A stretch of 64,000 nucleotides of DNA, taken from contig NC_091307.1 of the NCBI RefSeq assembly GCF_038502225.1, positions 29,164,907 through 29,228,906 of the forward strand, written 5' to 3'. A program made the translations under genes and the position numbers. Below the pieces are notes generated by a model. That model was not told the DNA's origin. It saw nothing but the letters and a program-made list of their open reading frames with translations, and searched no databases. This DNA comes from Cherax quadricarinatus. Taxonomy: Eukaryota; Arthropoda; Malacostraca; Decapoda; Parastacidae. Shown here in pieces: positions 23,833 through 34,965 of the stretch; the stretch's first letter is position 1; every line of letters starts with the position of its first letter.

Positions 23833-24822
23833 TTATTCTTTTCCGTCGCCTGTAAAGGGAGAGCCTGTCTCTATTTTACATCTACTCCTTTTTCTTTGAG
23901 GAATAAGCCTTGTGCATACATCGAGTGCCACCGAGTTAATCTGTTCTAGGCATAAGTTGGGATCTGTGTTGCTTAGTCTATCTTCCCAGCTTATATCGGT
24001 TAGGACTTGGTTTACTTGGTCCCACTTTATGTTTTTGTTATTGAAGTTGAATTTAGTGAATGCTCCCTCATGACTAATCTCATTATGTCGGTCTGGGGCT
24101 CCATGCATACATGTCTGAACCTCGATTATGTTGTGATCTGAGTATATTGTTTTTGATATGGTGACATTGCATATCAGATCATCATTGTTAATGAAGATGA
24201 GGTCTAGTGTATTTTCCAGTCTAGTAGGCTCTATTATTTGCTGGTTTAAGTTGAATTTTGTGCAGAGATTTAAAAGCTCGTGTGTGTGTGAGTTCTCGTC
24301 AGAGCTGCCTCCTGGTGTTATCACTGCAACAACATTATTTGCTATATTCCTCCATTTTAGGTGCCTTAAGTTGAAATCCCCCAGGAGCAAGATGTTGGGG
24401 GCAGGAGCTGGCAGATTTTCCAGACAGTGGTCAATTTTTAACAGCTGTTCCTGGAATTGCTGGGACATTGCATCCGGAGGCTTGTAGACTACCACAATGA
24501 CTAGGTTTTGGTTCTCGATCTTTACTGCTAAAACTTCCACTACATCATTTGAGGCATTAAGCAGTTCTGTGCAAACAAGTGACTCTGCAATGTACAGGCC
24601 AACCCCCCCAACCCCCCCAACCCCCTTTTGCCTGTTCACTTTGTCGCATCTGTATAGGTTGTAACCTGGGATCCATATTTCGTTGTCCAAGTGATCCTTT
24701 ATGTGGATCTCTGTGAAATCCGCGAACATTGCATTTGGCTCGGCAAGCAGTCCACGGATGAAAGGTATTTTGTTGTTCGTTGCTGGCTTTAGACCCTGTA
24801 TATTTGCAAAGAAGAATGTCAT
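23833..24822 (-). pseudogene. CR1-like LINE AP endonuclease domain
   Basis: A 329-residue open frame starting MTFFFANIQGLKPATNN. EEP-family motifs are DFTEIHI (catalytic Glu), GVGLYIAE, NILLLGDFNLRHLKW and TIYSDHNIIEVQ (catalytic Asp-His). It ends in a stop just before the RT linker, which lies in another frame, so the polyprotein is broken. The GVGGVGGVG stretch comes from a C-rich repeat at 24600-24635. The enzyme would nick the target for reverse transcription. Confidence 0.8.
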
Positions 24823-24869
24823 CTGACTGGTGGTATTGTTGGTACTGGGGGGGGGGACTTTTTTTCCGG

Positions 24870-25186
24870 CATTAGTATCTGTATCTGTTGGTTTGGAGTG
24901 GAGGCCATCGACAGTGGTTCCACTCCAGGAATGACTGGATTTGGTGTACGACTTCCGCCATTTCCTGCCAGTTTTTTTTCCTTCCTGGCACTAAAAAACC
25001 TCTCTCTCTTGAGTGGCTGTGTCTACCCAGGTTCTCCCATGGCCTGGATGTTTCGTATCTTTTTGTCCCCTTTAGATGGTGTGCCTGGCAATTTAAGTTA
25101 TAGCACAGTCTTTCCTGTACTGAAGAGGGACACATTTCAGGGTGAAAAAGCTTACAGGAAGGGAATTTGCATTTTCCTGTTGTCAT
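24870..25186 (-). pseudogene. CR1-like LINE N-terminal zinc-finger-like segment
   Basis: An open frame beginning MTTGKCKFPSCKLFHPEMCP and later CYNLNCQAHHLKGTKR. Two Cys-rich clusters end in His and look like CCCH-type fingers, as occur in ORF1 or N-terminal regions of some CR1-type LINEs. This is inference from spacing only. Confidence 0.5.
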
Positions 25187-25290
25187 ATGTCAGTCAAGTC
25201 ATTCAGTAAGTCAGTCAGGTCATTCAGTAAGTCAGTCAAGTCACTCAGTAAGTCAGTCATTCAGTAAGTCAGTCATTCAGTCACACAAAC
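25187..25290 (+). repeat. GTCAGTCAAGT-ATTCAGTAA tandem repeat, right side
   Basis: About five units of GTCAGTCAAGTCATTCAGTAA, shortening to GTCAGTCATTCAGTAA. It is the continuation of the array at 21680-21766. Confidence 0.85.
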
Positions 25291-25817
25291 TCATGTTAAC
25301 TTCTTTTTCTGTATACAAAGTAACTCTTCAATTAAGGCTACAGGTTATCTCTTGTCTGATATCTTTGTTAATTCTAAGACTAAAGTACTTATACCTCTTC
25401 GTGCCACTTTCAGCAACACTAGTATGGCTACTGGGTGTCATCATTGCTTGGCAGATACAAGATATAGTAATTAAAATATTATAACACAACTGACAAACAC
25501 AGCTGCCCTGTAGCAGAGAAAGATTGGACACGTATGAATTAGGAATGCTGGGATGGTGGGGAGGGGGGCGTCGGGAAGTGGTAGGGGAGGTCTCCCCAGC
25601 TGCTCCACAACAAGGTGGCCACTTGAGCAAAAGAGAATTTTTTTTTCCTTCCCACAAACTGAATCATGTTAAATTAATTATACAACGTGTTACATAAAAT
25701 TGTGCAGCAATTCTTCAATGGCAGTCTACTGTATTATCACAATAACGATAGAGCTTCAATTCCCTAAATTAATAACAATAATAATAATAATAATATACTA
25801 CTACTAATAATATAATA
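25291..25817. other. Tigger-6 interior, no gene
   Basis: AT-rich sequence with a (AAT)n run near 25770-25815 and one copy of a motif GATAGAGCTTCAATTCCCTA (about 25749) that recurs near 32540 and 39847. Confidence 0.5.
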
Positions 25818-26018
25818 CAGGTCCGCCATCACAAATCCGGCAATCAGTTATTCGGTTCCTTCAGTTATTCGGCACTAATTTTGGCTGGCATAATTCAAAT
25901 TTCCAGGGTTGCCACACCAACCTGCTGGTACTGTTTGGTGGTACTACTTGCTGCATAAGTCATTCCAATTTCTTTTTCTCCATTTATTGTTATTACCTGC
26001 TTACTTTTAGCCCTAGCC

Positions 26019-26140
26019 ATGGTTCCAATGAATAAAAGAAATGCTTCTCATTATGTAAAGCACATACACAGTACATTATCCATTAAAGATAAGGTGGCTT
26101 TGAAGCCACTGTCGGATGCTATGAGCTCAGTCTCATGATG
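26019..26140 (+). pseudogene. Tigger transposase N-terminal fragment (Tigger-7)
   Basis: The ATG at 26019 gives MVPMNKRNASHYVKHIHSTL followed by SIKDKVALKPL. The last part resembles the first helix of a CENP-B-type HTH as found in Tigger transposases. It stops near 26140 and nothing further is recognisable. Confidence 0.5.
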
Positions 26141-26444
26141 CAGGAGAATATGCTTCATTAATATCAACACTACAGCTTATTTGCCTATCAAAATTGATCT
26201 AATATGACATAATAAACAATATAAATAACATAAAACATGTTAAATACTCCAGAATAAATAATATTTGGCATAACACCGAGCAGTTCGACAGAGGTATGAA
26301 GAGGATATGGTATACAAATACCATTCTCCTATCCCTGTCTTGAGGGCTTATATTAGAGAAAACGGAGTATAGCACAGGGCTAACTGTGATATACACTCGT
26401 ACTGCACCATAAATCTGAAACAAAAAAAGTTATTTTCTCTATAT

Positions 26445-26518
26445 AGATTATCACACAGCAGCGTATGTGTAGAGAACCTAGGATAACCCAAAAAAGTCAA
26501 CATGGCTTATTTCTAGTA
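26445..26518 (-). repeat. Common repeat tail (AACCTAGGATAACCC type)
   Basis: Contains GAGAACCTAGGATAACCCAA. The same block occurs near 27785 (minus) and 3926, 42685 and 50785 (plus). In the longer copies it ends in AATAAACTTACTTAC, so it looks like the 3' end of a retroposon. Confidence 0.65.
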
Positions 26519-26564
26519 CCTGGCTTGGGTTACCCATATATGTACGATTTTTGGTAAATATTTG

Positions 26565-27062
26565 ATTCCCAGCCAGGGTAGAAACATTAGGCGTGTTTCT
26601 TTACACCTGTTGTCTGGTGGCCTGGTGGTTAACGCTCTCGCTTCACACGGTGAGGGCCTGGGTTCGATTCCCAGCCAGAGTAGAAACATTGGACGTGTTT
26701 CTTTCCACCTGTTGTCTATGTTCCCCATCAGTAAAATGGGTACCTGGGTGTTAGTCGACTGGTGTGGGTCGCATCCAGGGACACTGACCTAAGGAGGCCT
26801 GGTCACAGACCGGGCCGCGGGGGCGTTGACCCCCGGAACTCTCTCCAGATAAACTCTCTCCAGATAATCAGTAAATGGGTACCTGGGTGTTAGCCGACTG
26901 GAGTGGGTGTTATCCTAGGACACTGACCTAATTTTCTTGAAATACTCTGCATAACAAGGGGCTTTCTATATAGTAGTATGTCACTGATGTCAGCTAGGCC
27001 TGTATACCTTGTACATGTACATGTAGTAAATAAAGATATTATTATTATAATTATTATATTAT
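26565..27062 (+). mobile_element. tRNA-derived SINE, partly duplicated, with LINE-like tail
   Basis: A tRNA-like head has an A box TGGCCTGGTGG (26618-26628) and a B box GGTTCGATTCC (26661-26671); the loop between reads TTCACACGG, reminiscent of tRNA-Val(CAC). A partial copy of the head precedes it (26565-26613). The tail GGCCTGGTCACAGACCGGGC then GCGTTGACCCCCGGAACTCT (about 26795-26850) matches the 3' end of the CR1-like LINE at 21767-21860 in reverse. A second tail copy ends in AATAAAGATATTATTATT. Confidence 0.8.
26614..26677 (+). promoter_or_regulatory. Internal RNA polymerase III promoter of the SINE (A and B boxes)
   Basis: A box TGGCCTGGTGG and B box GGTTCGATTCC spaced 32 bp apart, as in tRNA genes and tRNA-derived SINEs. 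It is probably not a functional tRNA gene, because it is embedded in a retroposed repeat. Confidence 0.7.
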
Positions 27063-27091
27063 TATTTTCTCAGTTGTTTGTTGGGTTATCT

Positions 27092-27720
27092 TACTGAAAC
27101 TTGGGCAATGTTTGATGGAAAGATACTTCTTAACGTACACCAAAAATTAGCGGCCGCTTAGCGGTATATTTTTGTATGGTTTTTATGGTTATATTCTCAT
27201 TTTTTCGGTCTCATTTGATAGAATGAAAGATATATTACAGAAATAGATATGATTTTGATTGCTTTCATGATGAAAAGTGCCTTGAAATTGCACTCACAGT
27301 CGCGAAAATGTTCTATTCTTTAGCGAAGCTCAAGAGTAAACAAATGACGTCACCGTCCAATACCTGTCCGCCTGCCAGTCCAAATTCCAATACGGAGTCA
27401 AGAATGGGTTGACATTACTTATACAATTACTACACTAATGCAGCAGTCTGCATAACAGTAAATCATCAATTTTTTTGTGAATAAAAATTCCAAATGGTAA
27501 GCAAGAGTAATATAAGAGCAGCATGTAGCCATGACTAATGAACATTGAAAATGTTATTTTAGTGCCAGGAATGTCTACATTGTTTATTCTGGACCCTATT
27601 TTGAAATTGGCATCTGTTTGAAATTTGTGTGAAATTGGCCAAATTGCCAATTTCTGACCACTTTATTGGGTAGTTGAAATAAGTGAATTGGCGGTTTCTT
27701 GTACTCAGCTGACAGATTAG
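27092..27720 (-). mobile_element. piggyBac-MITE-like fragment in Tigger-7
   Basis: Shares its interior with 1-470 and the complement of 49700-50180 (for example CTCATTTGATAGAATG near 27208). No terminal TTAA repeats were found. It is a fragment. Confidence 0.55.
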
Positions 27721-27727
27721 AAGTAAA

Positions 27728-27838
27728 TAAGTTTATTCAGGTATACACAAATACAGTTACATAGATTATCACACACAGCAGTGTATGTATAGAGAACCTA
27801 GGATAACCCAGAAAAGTCAGACAAAGTGACTTATTTCC
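27728..27838 (-). repeat. Common repeat tail, second minus copy
   Basis: Reads on the minus strand GTCACTTTGTCTGACTTTTC, then GGGTTATCCTAGG, then ACCTGAATAAACTTATTTAC. It is similar to 42670-42782. Confidence 0.7.
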
Positions 27839-27889
27839 AGTACCTGGCATGGGCTTGCCATATACGATTTTTGGTAAACATTTTTTTTC

Positions 27890-28225
27890 CTTGGTTGCTT
27901 GTTGGGCTATCTCATTGAAACTTGGGCAATGTATGATGGAAAGCTGCTTAAAGTACAACAAAAATAAAAAAGACGGATGATAAATAAGGGAGTTCACTTC
28001 TCAGCCATTAGCCGCCTCTTTGCAGTATATTTTCGTATGGTTTTTATGATTGTATTCTCATTTTTTTGGACTCATTTGATAGAATGGAAGATATATTACA
28101 GAAATAGACATGATTCTGATTGCTTTCATGACGAAAAGTACCTTGAAATTGAGCTCAAAGTAGCGGAAATGTTCGATTTTTGCCGATGTTCAATGAACTT
28201 TGTATAAGTCAAGTTGGTTAATTTT
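27890..28225 (-). mobile_element. Second piggyBac-MITE-like fragment in Tigger-7
   Basis: A diverged repeat of 27092-27340, including the preceding GAAACTTGGGCAATG block. The two look like a duplication separated by the repeat tail. Confidence 0.5.
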
Positions 28226-28849
28226 ATTAAGTGTATTCTAACCTAACCACTCTGTAATCTGGCAAACTCAGTAATCCGGCACACTACAGGTCCCAATGAT
28301 GCCGGACTTGTGATGGAGGACCTGTAATAATAATAATATTTTTTTTTTTTTATCATCACACTGGCCGATTCCCACCAAGGCAGGGTGGCCCGAAAAAGAA
28401 AAACTTTCACCATCATTCACTCCATCACTGTCTTGCCAGAAGGATGCTTTACACTACAGTTTTTAAACTGCAACATTAACACCCCTCCTTCAGAGTGCAG
28501 GCACTGTACTTCCCATCTCCAGGACTCGAGTCCGGCCTGCTGGTTTCCCTGAACCCCTTCATAAATGTTACTTTGCTCACACTCCAACAGCACGTCAAGT
28601 ATTAAAAACCATTTGTCTCCATTCACTCCTATCAAACACGCTCACGCATGCCTGCTGGAAGTCCAAGCCCCTCGCACACAAAACCTCCTTTACCCCCTCC
28701 CTCCAACCTTTCCTAGGCCGACCCCTACCCCGCCTTCCTTCCACTACAGACTGATACACTCTTGAAGTTTGTAGATGAATGGTTCAGAGAACCGACATGT
28801 TGATAAATTAGACACATGTGCAACTCTTGGGTATCTTTATTGAGGAAAC

Positions 28850-28875
28850 GTTTCGCCACACAGTGGCTTCATCAG
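28850..28875 (-). ncRNA. Hammerhead-ribozyme-like core, inverted arm of PLE-1
   Basis: On the minus strand reads CTGATGA, then AGCCAC-TGT-GTGGC forming stem II, then GAAAC. These are the conserved hammerhead core segments, in the order found in Penelope-like elements. The cleavage-site strand was not assigned. Confidence 0.65.
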
Positions 28876-29247
28876 TCCATACAAAGGAGAATCTTGAAGA
28901 ACAGGAGGAGAATGAGGTAATCAGTCCCTCAACCTTGAGTCGATGTGGTCAGTCCATCAATCTTGAATAGAATACGGCATACGTGCTGAGAAGGAGCTTA
29001 TAAACCGTTGGCAGGAGAGGTGAAGCAGTCATAGGTCGTGTAACATTGTTCAATGTTGAAGTAGGTCGTGCCCAAGAATTAGGCAAGCGAAGAATTCCCA
29101 AGTATTAAGATCCCAAGAAGTTGCAGTGTCTGACAGACACGTATGCCGTATTCTATTCAAGATTGATGGACTGACCACATCGACTCAAGGTTGAGGGACT
29201 GATTACCTCATTCTCCTCCTGTTCTTCAAGATTCTCCTTTGTATGGA

Positions 29248-29273
29248 CTGATGAAGCCACTGTGTGGCGAAAC
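29248..29273 (+). ncRNA. Hammerhead-ribozyme-like core, direct arm of PLE-1
   Basis: CTGATGA at 29248-29254, a stem GCCAC/GTGGC with TGT loop, then GAAAC at 29269-29273, followed by GTTTCC and AATAAAGATA. It is the mirror copy of the core at 28850-28875. Confidence 0.65.
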
Positions 29274-32200
29274 GTTTCCTCAATAAAGATACCCAAGAGT
29301 TGCACATGTGTCTAATTTATCAACTCTTGAAGTTATTCTGTTTCGCTCCATTCTCTCCACATGTCCGAACCACATCAACAACCCTTCCTCAGCCCTCTGG
29401 ACAACAGTTTTGGTAATCCCGCACCTCCTCCTAACTTCCAAACTACGAATTCTCTGCATTATATTCACACCACACATTGCTCTCAGACATGACATCTCCA
29501 CTCCCTCCAGCCTTCTCCTCGCTGCAACATTCATCACCCATGCTTCACACCCATATAAGAGCGTTGGTAAAACTATACTCTCATACACTCCCCTCTTTGC
29601 CTCCAAGGACAAAGTTCTATGTCTCCACAGACTCCTAAGTGCACCACTCACCCTTTTCCCCTCATCAATTCTATGATTTACCTCATCTTTCATAGACCCA
29701 TCCGCTGACATGTCCACTCCCAAATATCTGAATACATTCACCTCCTCCATACTCTCTCCCTCCAATCTGATATCCAATCTTTCATCACCTAATCTTTTTG
29801 TTATCCTCATGACCTTACTCTTTCCTGTATTCACTTTCAATTTTCTTCTTTTGCACATCCTACCAAATTCATCCACCAATCTCTGCAACTTCTCTTCAGA
29901 ATCTCCCAAGAGCACAGTGTCATCAGCTAAGAGCAACTGTGACAACTCCCACTTTATGTGTGATTCTTTATCTTTTAACTCCACGCCTCTTGCCAAGACC
30001 CTCGCATTTACTTCTCTTACAACCCCATCTATAAATATATTAAACAACCATGGTGACATCACACATCCTTGTCTAAGGCCTACTTTTACTGGGAAATAAT
30101 TTCCCTCTTTCCTACATACTCTAACTTGAGCCTCACTATCCTCGTAAAAACTCTTCACTGCTTTCAGTAACCTACCTCCTACACCATACACCTGCAACAT
30201 CTGCCACATTGCCCCCCTATCCACCCTGTCATACGCCTTTTCCAAATCCATAAATGCCACAAAGACCTCTTTAGCCTTATCTAAATACTGTTCACTTATA
30301 TGTTTCACTGTAAACACCTGGTCCACACACCCCCTACCTTTCCTAAAGCCTCCTTGTTCATCTGCTATCCTATTCTCCGTCTTACTCTTAATTCTTTCAA
30401 TAATAACTCTACCGTACACTTTGCCAGGTATACTCAACAGACTTATCCCCCTATAATTTTTGCACTCTCTTTTATCCCCTTTGCCTTTATACAAAGGAAC
30501 TATGCATGCTCTCTGCCAATCCCTAGGTACCTTACCCTCTTCCATACATTTATTAAATAATTGCACCAACCACTCCAAAACTATATCCCCACCTGCTTTT
30601 AACATTTCTATCTTTATCCCATCAATCCCGGCTGCCTTACTCCCTTTCATTTTACCTACTGCCTCACGAACTTCCCCCACACTCACAGCTGGCTCTTCCT
30701 CACTCCTACAAGATGTTGTTCCTCCTTGCCCTATACACAAAATCACAGCTTCCCTATCTTCATCAACATTTAACAATTCCTCAAAATATTCCCTCCATCT
30801 TCCCAATACCTCTAACTCTCCATTTAATAACTCTCCTCTCCTATTTTTAACTGACAAATCCATTTGTTCTCTAGGCTTTCTTAACTTGTTAATCTCACTC
30901 CAAAACTTTTTCTTATTTTCAACAAAATTTGTTGATAACATCTCACCCACTCTCTCATTTGCTCTCTTTTTACATTGCTTCACCACTCTCTTAACCTCTC
31001 TCCTTTTCTCCATATACTCTTCCCTCCTTGCATCACTTCTACTTTGTAAAAACTTCTCATATGCTAACTTTTTCTCCCTTACTACTCTCTTCACATCATC
31101 ATTCCACCAATCGCTCCTCTTCCCTCCCGCACCCACTTTCCTGTAACCACAAACTTCTGCTGAACACTCCAACACTACATTTTTAAACCTACCCCATACC
31201 TCTTCGACCCCATTGCCTATGCTCTCATTAGCCCATCTATCCTCCAATAGCTGTTTATATCTTACCCTAACTGCCTCCTCTTTTAGTTTATAAACCTTCA
31301 CCTTTCTCTTCCCTGATGCTTCTATTCTCCTTGTATCCCATCTACCTTTTACTCTCAGTGTAGCTACAACTAGAAAGTGATCTGATATATCTGTGGCCCC
31401 TCTATAAACATGTACATCCTGAAGTCTACTCAACAGTCTTTTATCTACCAATACATAATCCAACAAACTACTGTCATTTCGCCCTACATCATATCTTGTA
31501 TACTTATTTATCCTCTTTTTCTTAAAATATGTATTACCTATAACTAAACCCCTTTCTATACAAAGTTCAATCAAAGGGCTCCCATTATCATTTACACCTG
31601 GCACCCCAAACTTACCTACCACACCCTCTCTAAAAGTTTCTCCTACTTTAGCATTCAGGTCCCCTACCACAATTACTCTCTCACTTGGTTCAAAGGCTCC
31701 TATACATTCACTTAACATCTCCCAAAATCTCTCTCTCTCCTCTGCATTCCTTTCTTCTCCAGGTGCATACACGCTTATTATGACCCACTTCTCGCATCCA
31801 ACCTTTACTTTAATCCACATAATTCTTGCATTTACACATTCATATTCTCTTTTCTCCCTCCATAACTGATCATTCAACATTACTGCTACCCCTTCCTTTG
31901 CTCTAACTCTCTCAGATACACCAGATTTTATCCCATTTATTTCCCCCCACTGAAACTCCCCTACCCCCTTCAGCTTTGTTTCGCTTAGGGCCAGGACATC
32001 CAACTTCTTTTCATTCATAACATCAGCAATCATCTGTTTCTTGTCATCCGCACTACATCCACGCACATTTAAGCATCCCAGTTTTATAAAGTTTTTCTTC
32101 TCTTTTTTTTTAAATGTCTACAGGAGAAGGGGTTACTAGCCCATTGCTCCCGGCATTTTAGTCGCCTCATACGACACGCATGGCTTAAGGAGGAAAGATT

Positions 32201-32492
32201 CTCTTCCACTTCCCCATGGACAATAGAAGAAAAAAAAGAGGAACAAGAGCTATTTAGAAAAAGGAGAAAAACCTAGATGTATGTATATATATATGCATGT
32301 GCATGTCTGTGAAGTGTGACCAAAGTGTAAGTAGGAGTAGCAAGATATCCCTGTTATCTAGCGTGTTTATGAGACAGAAATAGAAACCAGCAATCCTACC
32401 ATCATGCAAAACAGTTACAGGTTTCTGTTTCACAGTCATCTGGCAGGACGGTAGTACTTCCCTGGGTGGTTGCTGTCTACCAACCTACTACC

Positions 32493-32531
<39 letters not shown>

Positions 32532-32560
32532 TTATAACGATAGAGCTACAGTTCCCTAAA
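32493..32560. repeat. (TAA)n run and GATAGAGCTACAG motif
   Basis: A (TAA)n run, then AACGATAGAGCTACAGTTCC just before the TTAA target of piggyBac-2. It is Tigger-6 host sequence. Confidence 0.6.
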
Positions 32561-33040
32561 TTAACCCTTTCATGATTGCCAGGCCCTCTCAGAGACTTGT
32601 TCTCAGCGTCACCAAAATTTAAAAAAAAAAAAAAATTTCTGATGAAAAGATATTTTTTTTTTCTATACATTATAGGCTAAACAAAAATTTTTTACCATCA
32701 ATACTTACTGAGATATGGAGGTGTGAAGTTGACAGAAAATGACCTGCATACAGTAACATCACCGACTGCCGTCACCCAGTATTACTTTATTTAGTTTTTT
32801 AGGTACTATTTTCTATTATTTTTAAATTTTTTTTATACCAAGTAACTTTTATGGCCTGTGAGACCAATATGAGCCCTATTTTGTAAGTTTTTTCTCTTTA
32901 TTTACTACACAATAACTGCATAAACACTGTTGTCACTGTTTTGTTTAAAAGAAATATTTTCACAAACAAACGATATGACATATTGTTTATTACTACTTTT
33001 CCATATTTTACATACACATATACAGTCACAGGGAATGTTT

Positions 33041-33828
33041 CTAGAAGTTCTGCAGCCTGTGGAACTCTTTGAAGCATGGTGTCATGCACAGTGGTGTTTT
33101 ACACTCCTCACATATAAAATGAGTGTCTCTGCGTTGTTGTGGGCATTTTTTTCTATGTGCACAAACGTAACACCTCTTCTGAGCCTTTTTCTTGAAAGCA
33201 GTAGCAGGCAGTTTTACTAGGAAGTGATCACCATGCTTCAGACGAGAAGGTAGTTGTTGATAATTTCGTGGGCGGTCTATTGCAGGTGTTGTTCCTTGGT
33301 ACTTGAATACTATTTGACTGATGACAGACAAACAGAATTCGCCATATGGTGGTTTGTTTCTGGTCCTCATCTTATACATATTATAAGCATTGAGCATGGA
33401 AATGTACTCTTGCGAACACAATCAGCAAACCCAATCTGCATATCATATTTGTCCACTGAGTGCATATTGAGGGTGTAATCAATCACAGCTGCAGGTTTTA
33501 GAATGGGTTCATTGCTGTCCCTATGCTGCCTGCCAATGTTTGTCATTTCGTTAGGGTGAACTGATGACAACAGTGTGACATCTCGTTTGTCATGCCACCG
33601 AAATGCCATGATGTCATTGGCAACAAATGCCTGCATCTCACCACTACGAGTGTTTACGATTTGCATGTTTACAATTTGCATGCACTGTGCCACACACATC
33701 TGTCATGTTCACTCGCAAAAAATCACTGAGTGAGGGGCTTGTGTACCAGTTATCAGTATATAATATATGCCCCTTACCAAGGTATGGTTCTATCATTGTT
33801 CTAACCACATCACAAGAGATGCCCAATA
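33041..33828 (-). pseudogene. piggyBac transposase, C-terminal half (piggyBac-2)
   Basis: Contains YTDNWYTSP (second catalytic Asp), a frameshifted stretch with VCGTVHANCKH, then a DYTLNMHSVDKYDMQIGFAD segment (third catalytic Asp region), and the last 126 residues in one open frame. These end in the cysteine-rich domain RCYVCAHRKKCPQQ, then CEECKTPLCMTPCFKEFH and a stop at 33041. A short tandem duplication (QIVNMQIVN) adds to the frame damage near 33660. Confidence 0.8.
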
Positions 33829-34777
33829 TTATTATTATTTATTAACACACTGGCCGATTCCCACCAAGGCAGGGTGGTCCAAAAAAGAAAAACTTTCACC
33901 ATCATTCACTCCATCACTGTCTTGCCAGAAGGATGCTTTACACTACATTTTTTAAACTGCAACATTAACACCCCTCCTTCAGAGTGCAGGCACTGTACTT
34001 CCCATCTCCAGGACTCGAGTCCGGCCTGCTGGTTTCCCTGAATCCCTTCATAAATGTTACTTTGCTCACACTCCAACAGCACGTCTAGTATTAAAAACCA
34101 TTTGTCTCCATTCACTCCTATCAAACACGCTCACGCATGCCTGCTGGAAGTCCAAGCCCCTCGCACACAAAACCTCCTTTACCCCCTCCCTCCAACCCTT
34201 CCTAGGCTGACCCCTACCCCGCCTGCCTTCCACTACAGACTGATACACTCTTGAAGTCATTCTGTTTTGCTCCATTCTCTCTACATGTCCGAACCACCTC
34301 AACAACCCTTCTTCAGCCCTCTGGACAACAGTTTTGGTAATCCCGCACCTCCTCCTAACTTCCCGACTACGAATTCTCTGCATTATATTCACACCACACA
34401 TTGCCCTCAGACATGACATCTCCACTGCCTCCAGCCTTCTCCTCGCTGCAACATTCATCACCCATGCTTCACACCCATATAAGAGCGCTGGTAAAACTAT
34501 ACTCTCATACATTCCCCTCTTTGCCTCCAAGGACAAAGTTCTTTGTCTCCACAGACTCCTAAGTGCACCACTCACCCTTTTCCCCTCATCAATTCTATGA
34601 TTCACCTCATCTTTCATAGACCCATCCGCTGACACGTCCACTCCCAAATATCTGAATACATTCACCTCCTCCATACTCTCTCCCTCCAATCTGATATCCA
34701 ATGAAAATAAATGGTATAAAATACCGACACAATGGAAACAAACACACATGCAGTTTAATGTGATCCTTTATTGACAA

Positions 34778-34805
34778 CGTTTCGCCCACACAGTGGGCTT
34801 TTTCA
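34778..34805 (-). ncRNA. Degenerate hammerhead-like core, PLE-2 inverted arm
   Basis: On the minus strand: CTTGAAAA, then AGCCCACTGTGTGGGC (stem II with the same TGT loop as PLE-1), then GAAACG. The first conserved segment departs from CTGATGA, so catalysis is doubtful. The direct-arm copy is at about 35443-35472. Confidence 0.5.
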
Positions 34806-34965
34806 AGTCACACACAGATCTACCTGGGGTGGAAGGTACGGGAGTATTTATAGTCAGGTTCAGAATGCTGCATCTGATGATCTACCGGGTGGGGTTATAG
34901 AGTCTTGGATAGCTTGGCAGGGGTATTGGACAAGTTGTGAGTAGACCTTCTGCAGTGTTCTATGT

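Larger units (their letters stand above)
21767..25187 (-). mobile_element. CR1-like LINE (CR1b) in Tigger-6
   Basis: Minus-strand LINE with a zinc-finger-like N-terminal frame (about 25186-24870), endonuclease (24822-23833), RT (about 23818-22300) and C-terminal segment to about 22048. The 3' end at about 21767-21860 has short tandem CCAGGTAAACT-type repeats instead of poly-A. It is inserted in the GTCAGTCAAGT array. Its 3' end matches the tail of the tRNA-derived SINE at 26565-27062. Confidence 0.8.
25818..28324 (+). mobile_element. Tigger-7, Tigger-type element with SINE and MITE insertions
   Basis: Left end CAGGTCCGCCATCACAAATC and right end ...ACTTGTGATGGAGGACCTG, beside TA at 25816-25817 and 28325-28326. 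A transposase start lies at 26019. Inside are a tRNA-derived SINE (26565-27062), two repeat tails and two partial piggyBac-MITE-like blocks. Confidence 0.8.
28770..29322 (+). mobile_element. PLE-1, 553 bp Penelope-like or ribozyme-bearing element
   Basis: Flanked by a 12 bp target duplication ACTCTTGAAGTT (28758-28769 and 29323-29334). Two inverted arms of about 184 bp (28801-28984 and 29139-29322) enclose a 154 bp centre. Each arm contains CTGATGA, a GCCAC/GTGGC stem and GAAAC. A 31 bp head (28770-28800) has a small hairpin, GGTTC-AGA-GAACC. There is no coding sequence. The arm and head layout is shared with PLE-2, which does encode a GIY-YIG segment. Confidence 0.8.
28605..32066 (-). pseudogene. 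RTE-type LINE endonuclease-RT, interrupted only by PLE-1
   Basis: From 32066 down to 29335 the frame is open and nearly identical to RTE-A: LALSETK, VGDLNAKVG, SDHFLV, AFMDLEKAYDRVD, LRQGCVMSPWLFN. The active site reads LLLADDTVLLGD in place of LLFADDT. It runs into PLE-1 and stops within it. The C-terminal part continues after PLE-1 from 28757 to about 28605. So the copy was probably coding-competent until PLE-1 landed, though the F-to-L change next to ADD may matter. Confidence 0.8.
28339..32492 (-). mobile_element. RTE-B, full-length RTE-type LINE opened by PLE-1
   Basis: Minus-strand relative of RTE-A with the same 5' leader (ending at 32492 in GGTAGTAGG) and 3' end (TATTATTA-rich tail at 28339). 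It is inserted in a (TAA)n run, so the target duplication cannot be measured. Apart from the Penelope-like insertion at 28770-29322 the coding frame is open. Confidence 0.85.

Noticed and set aside
26614..26677. Functional tRNA-Val gene
   Set aside because: A and B boxes are present, but the cloverleaf is imperfect, a partial head copy precedes it and a LINE-like tail follows; it is a SINE.
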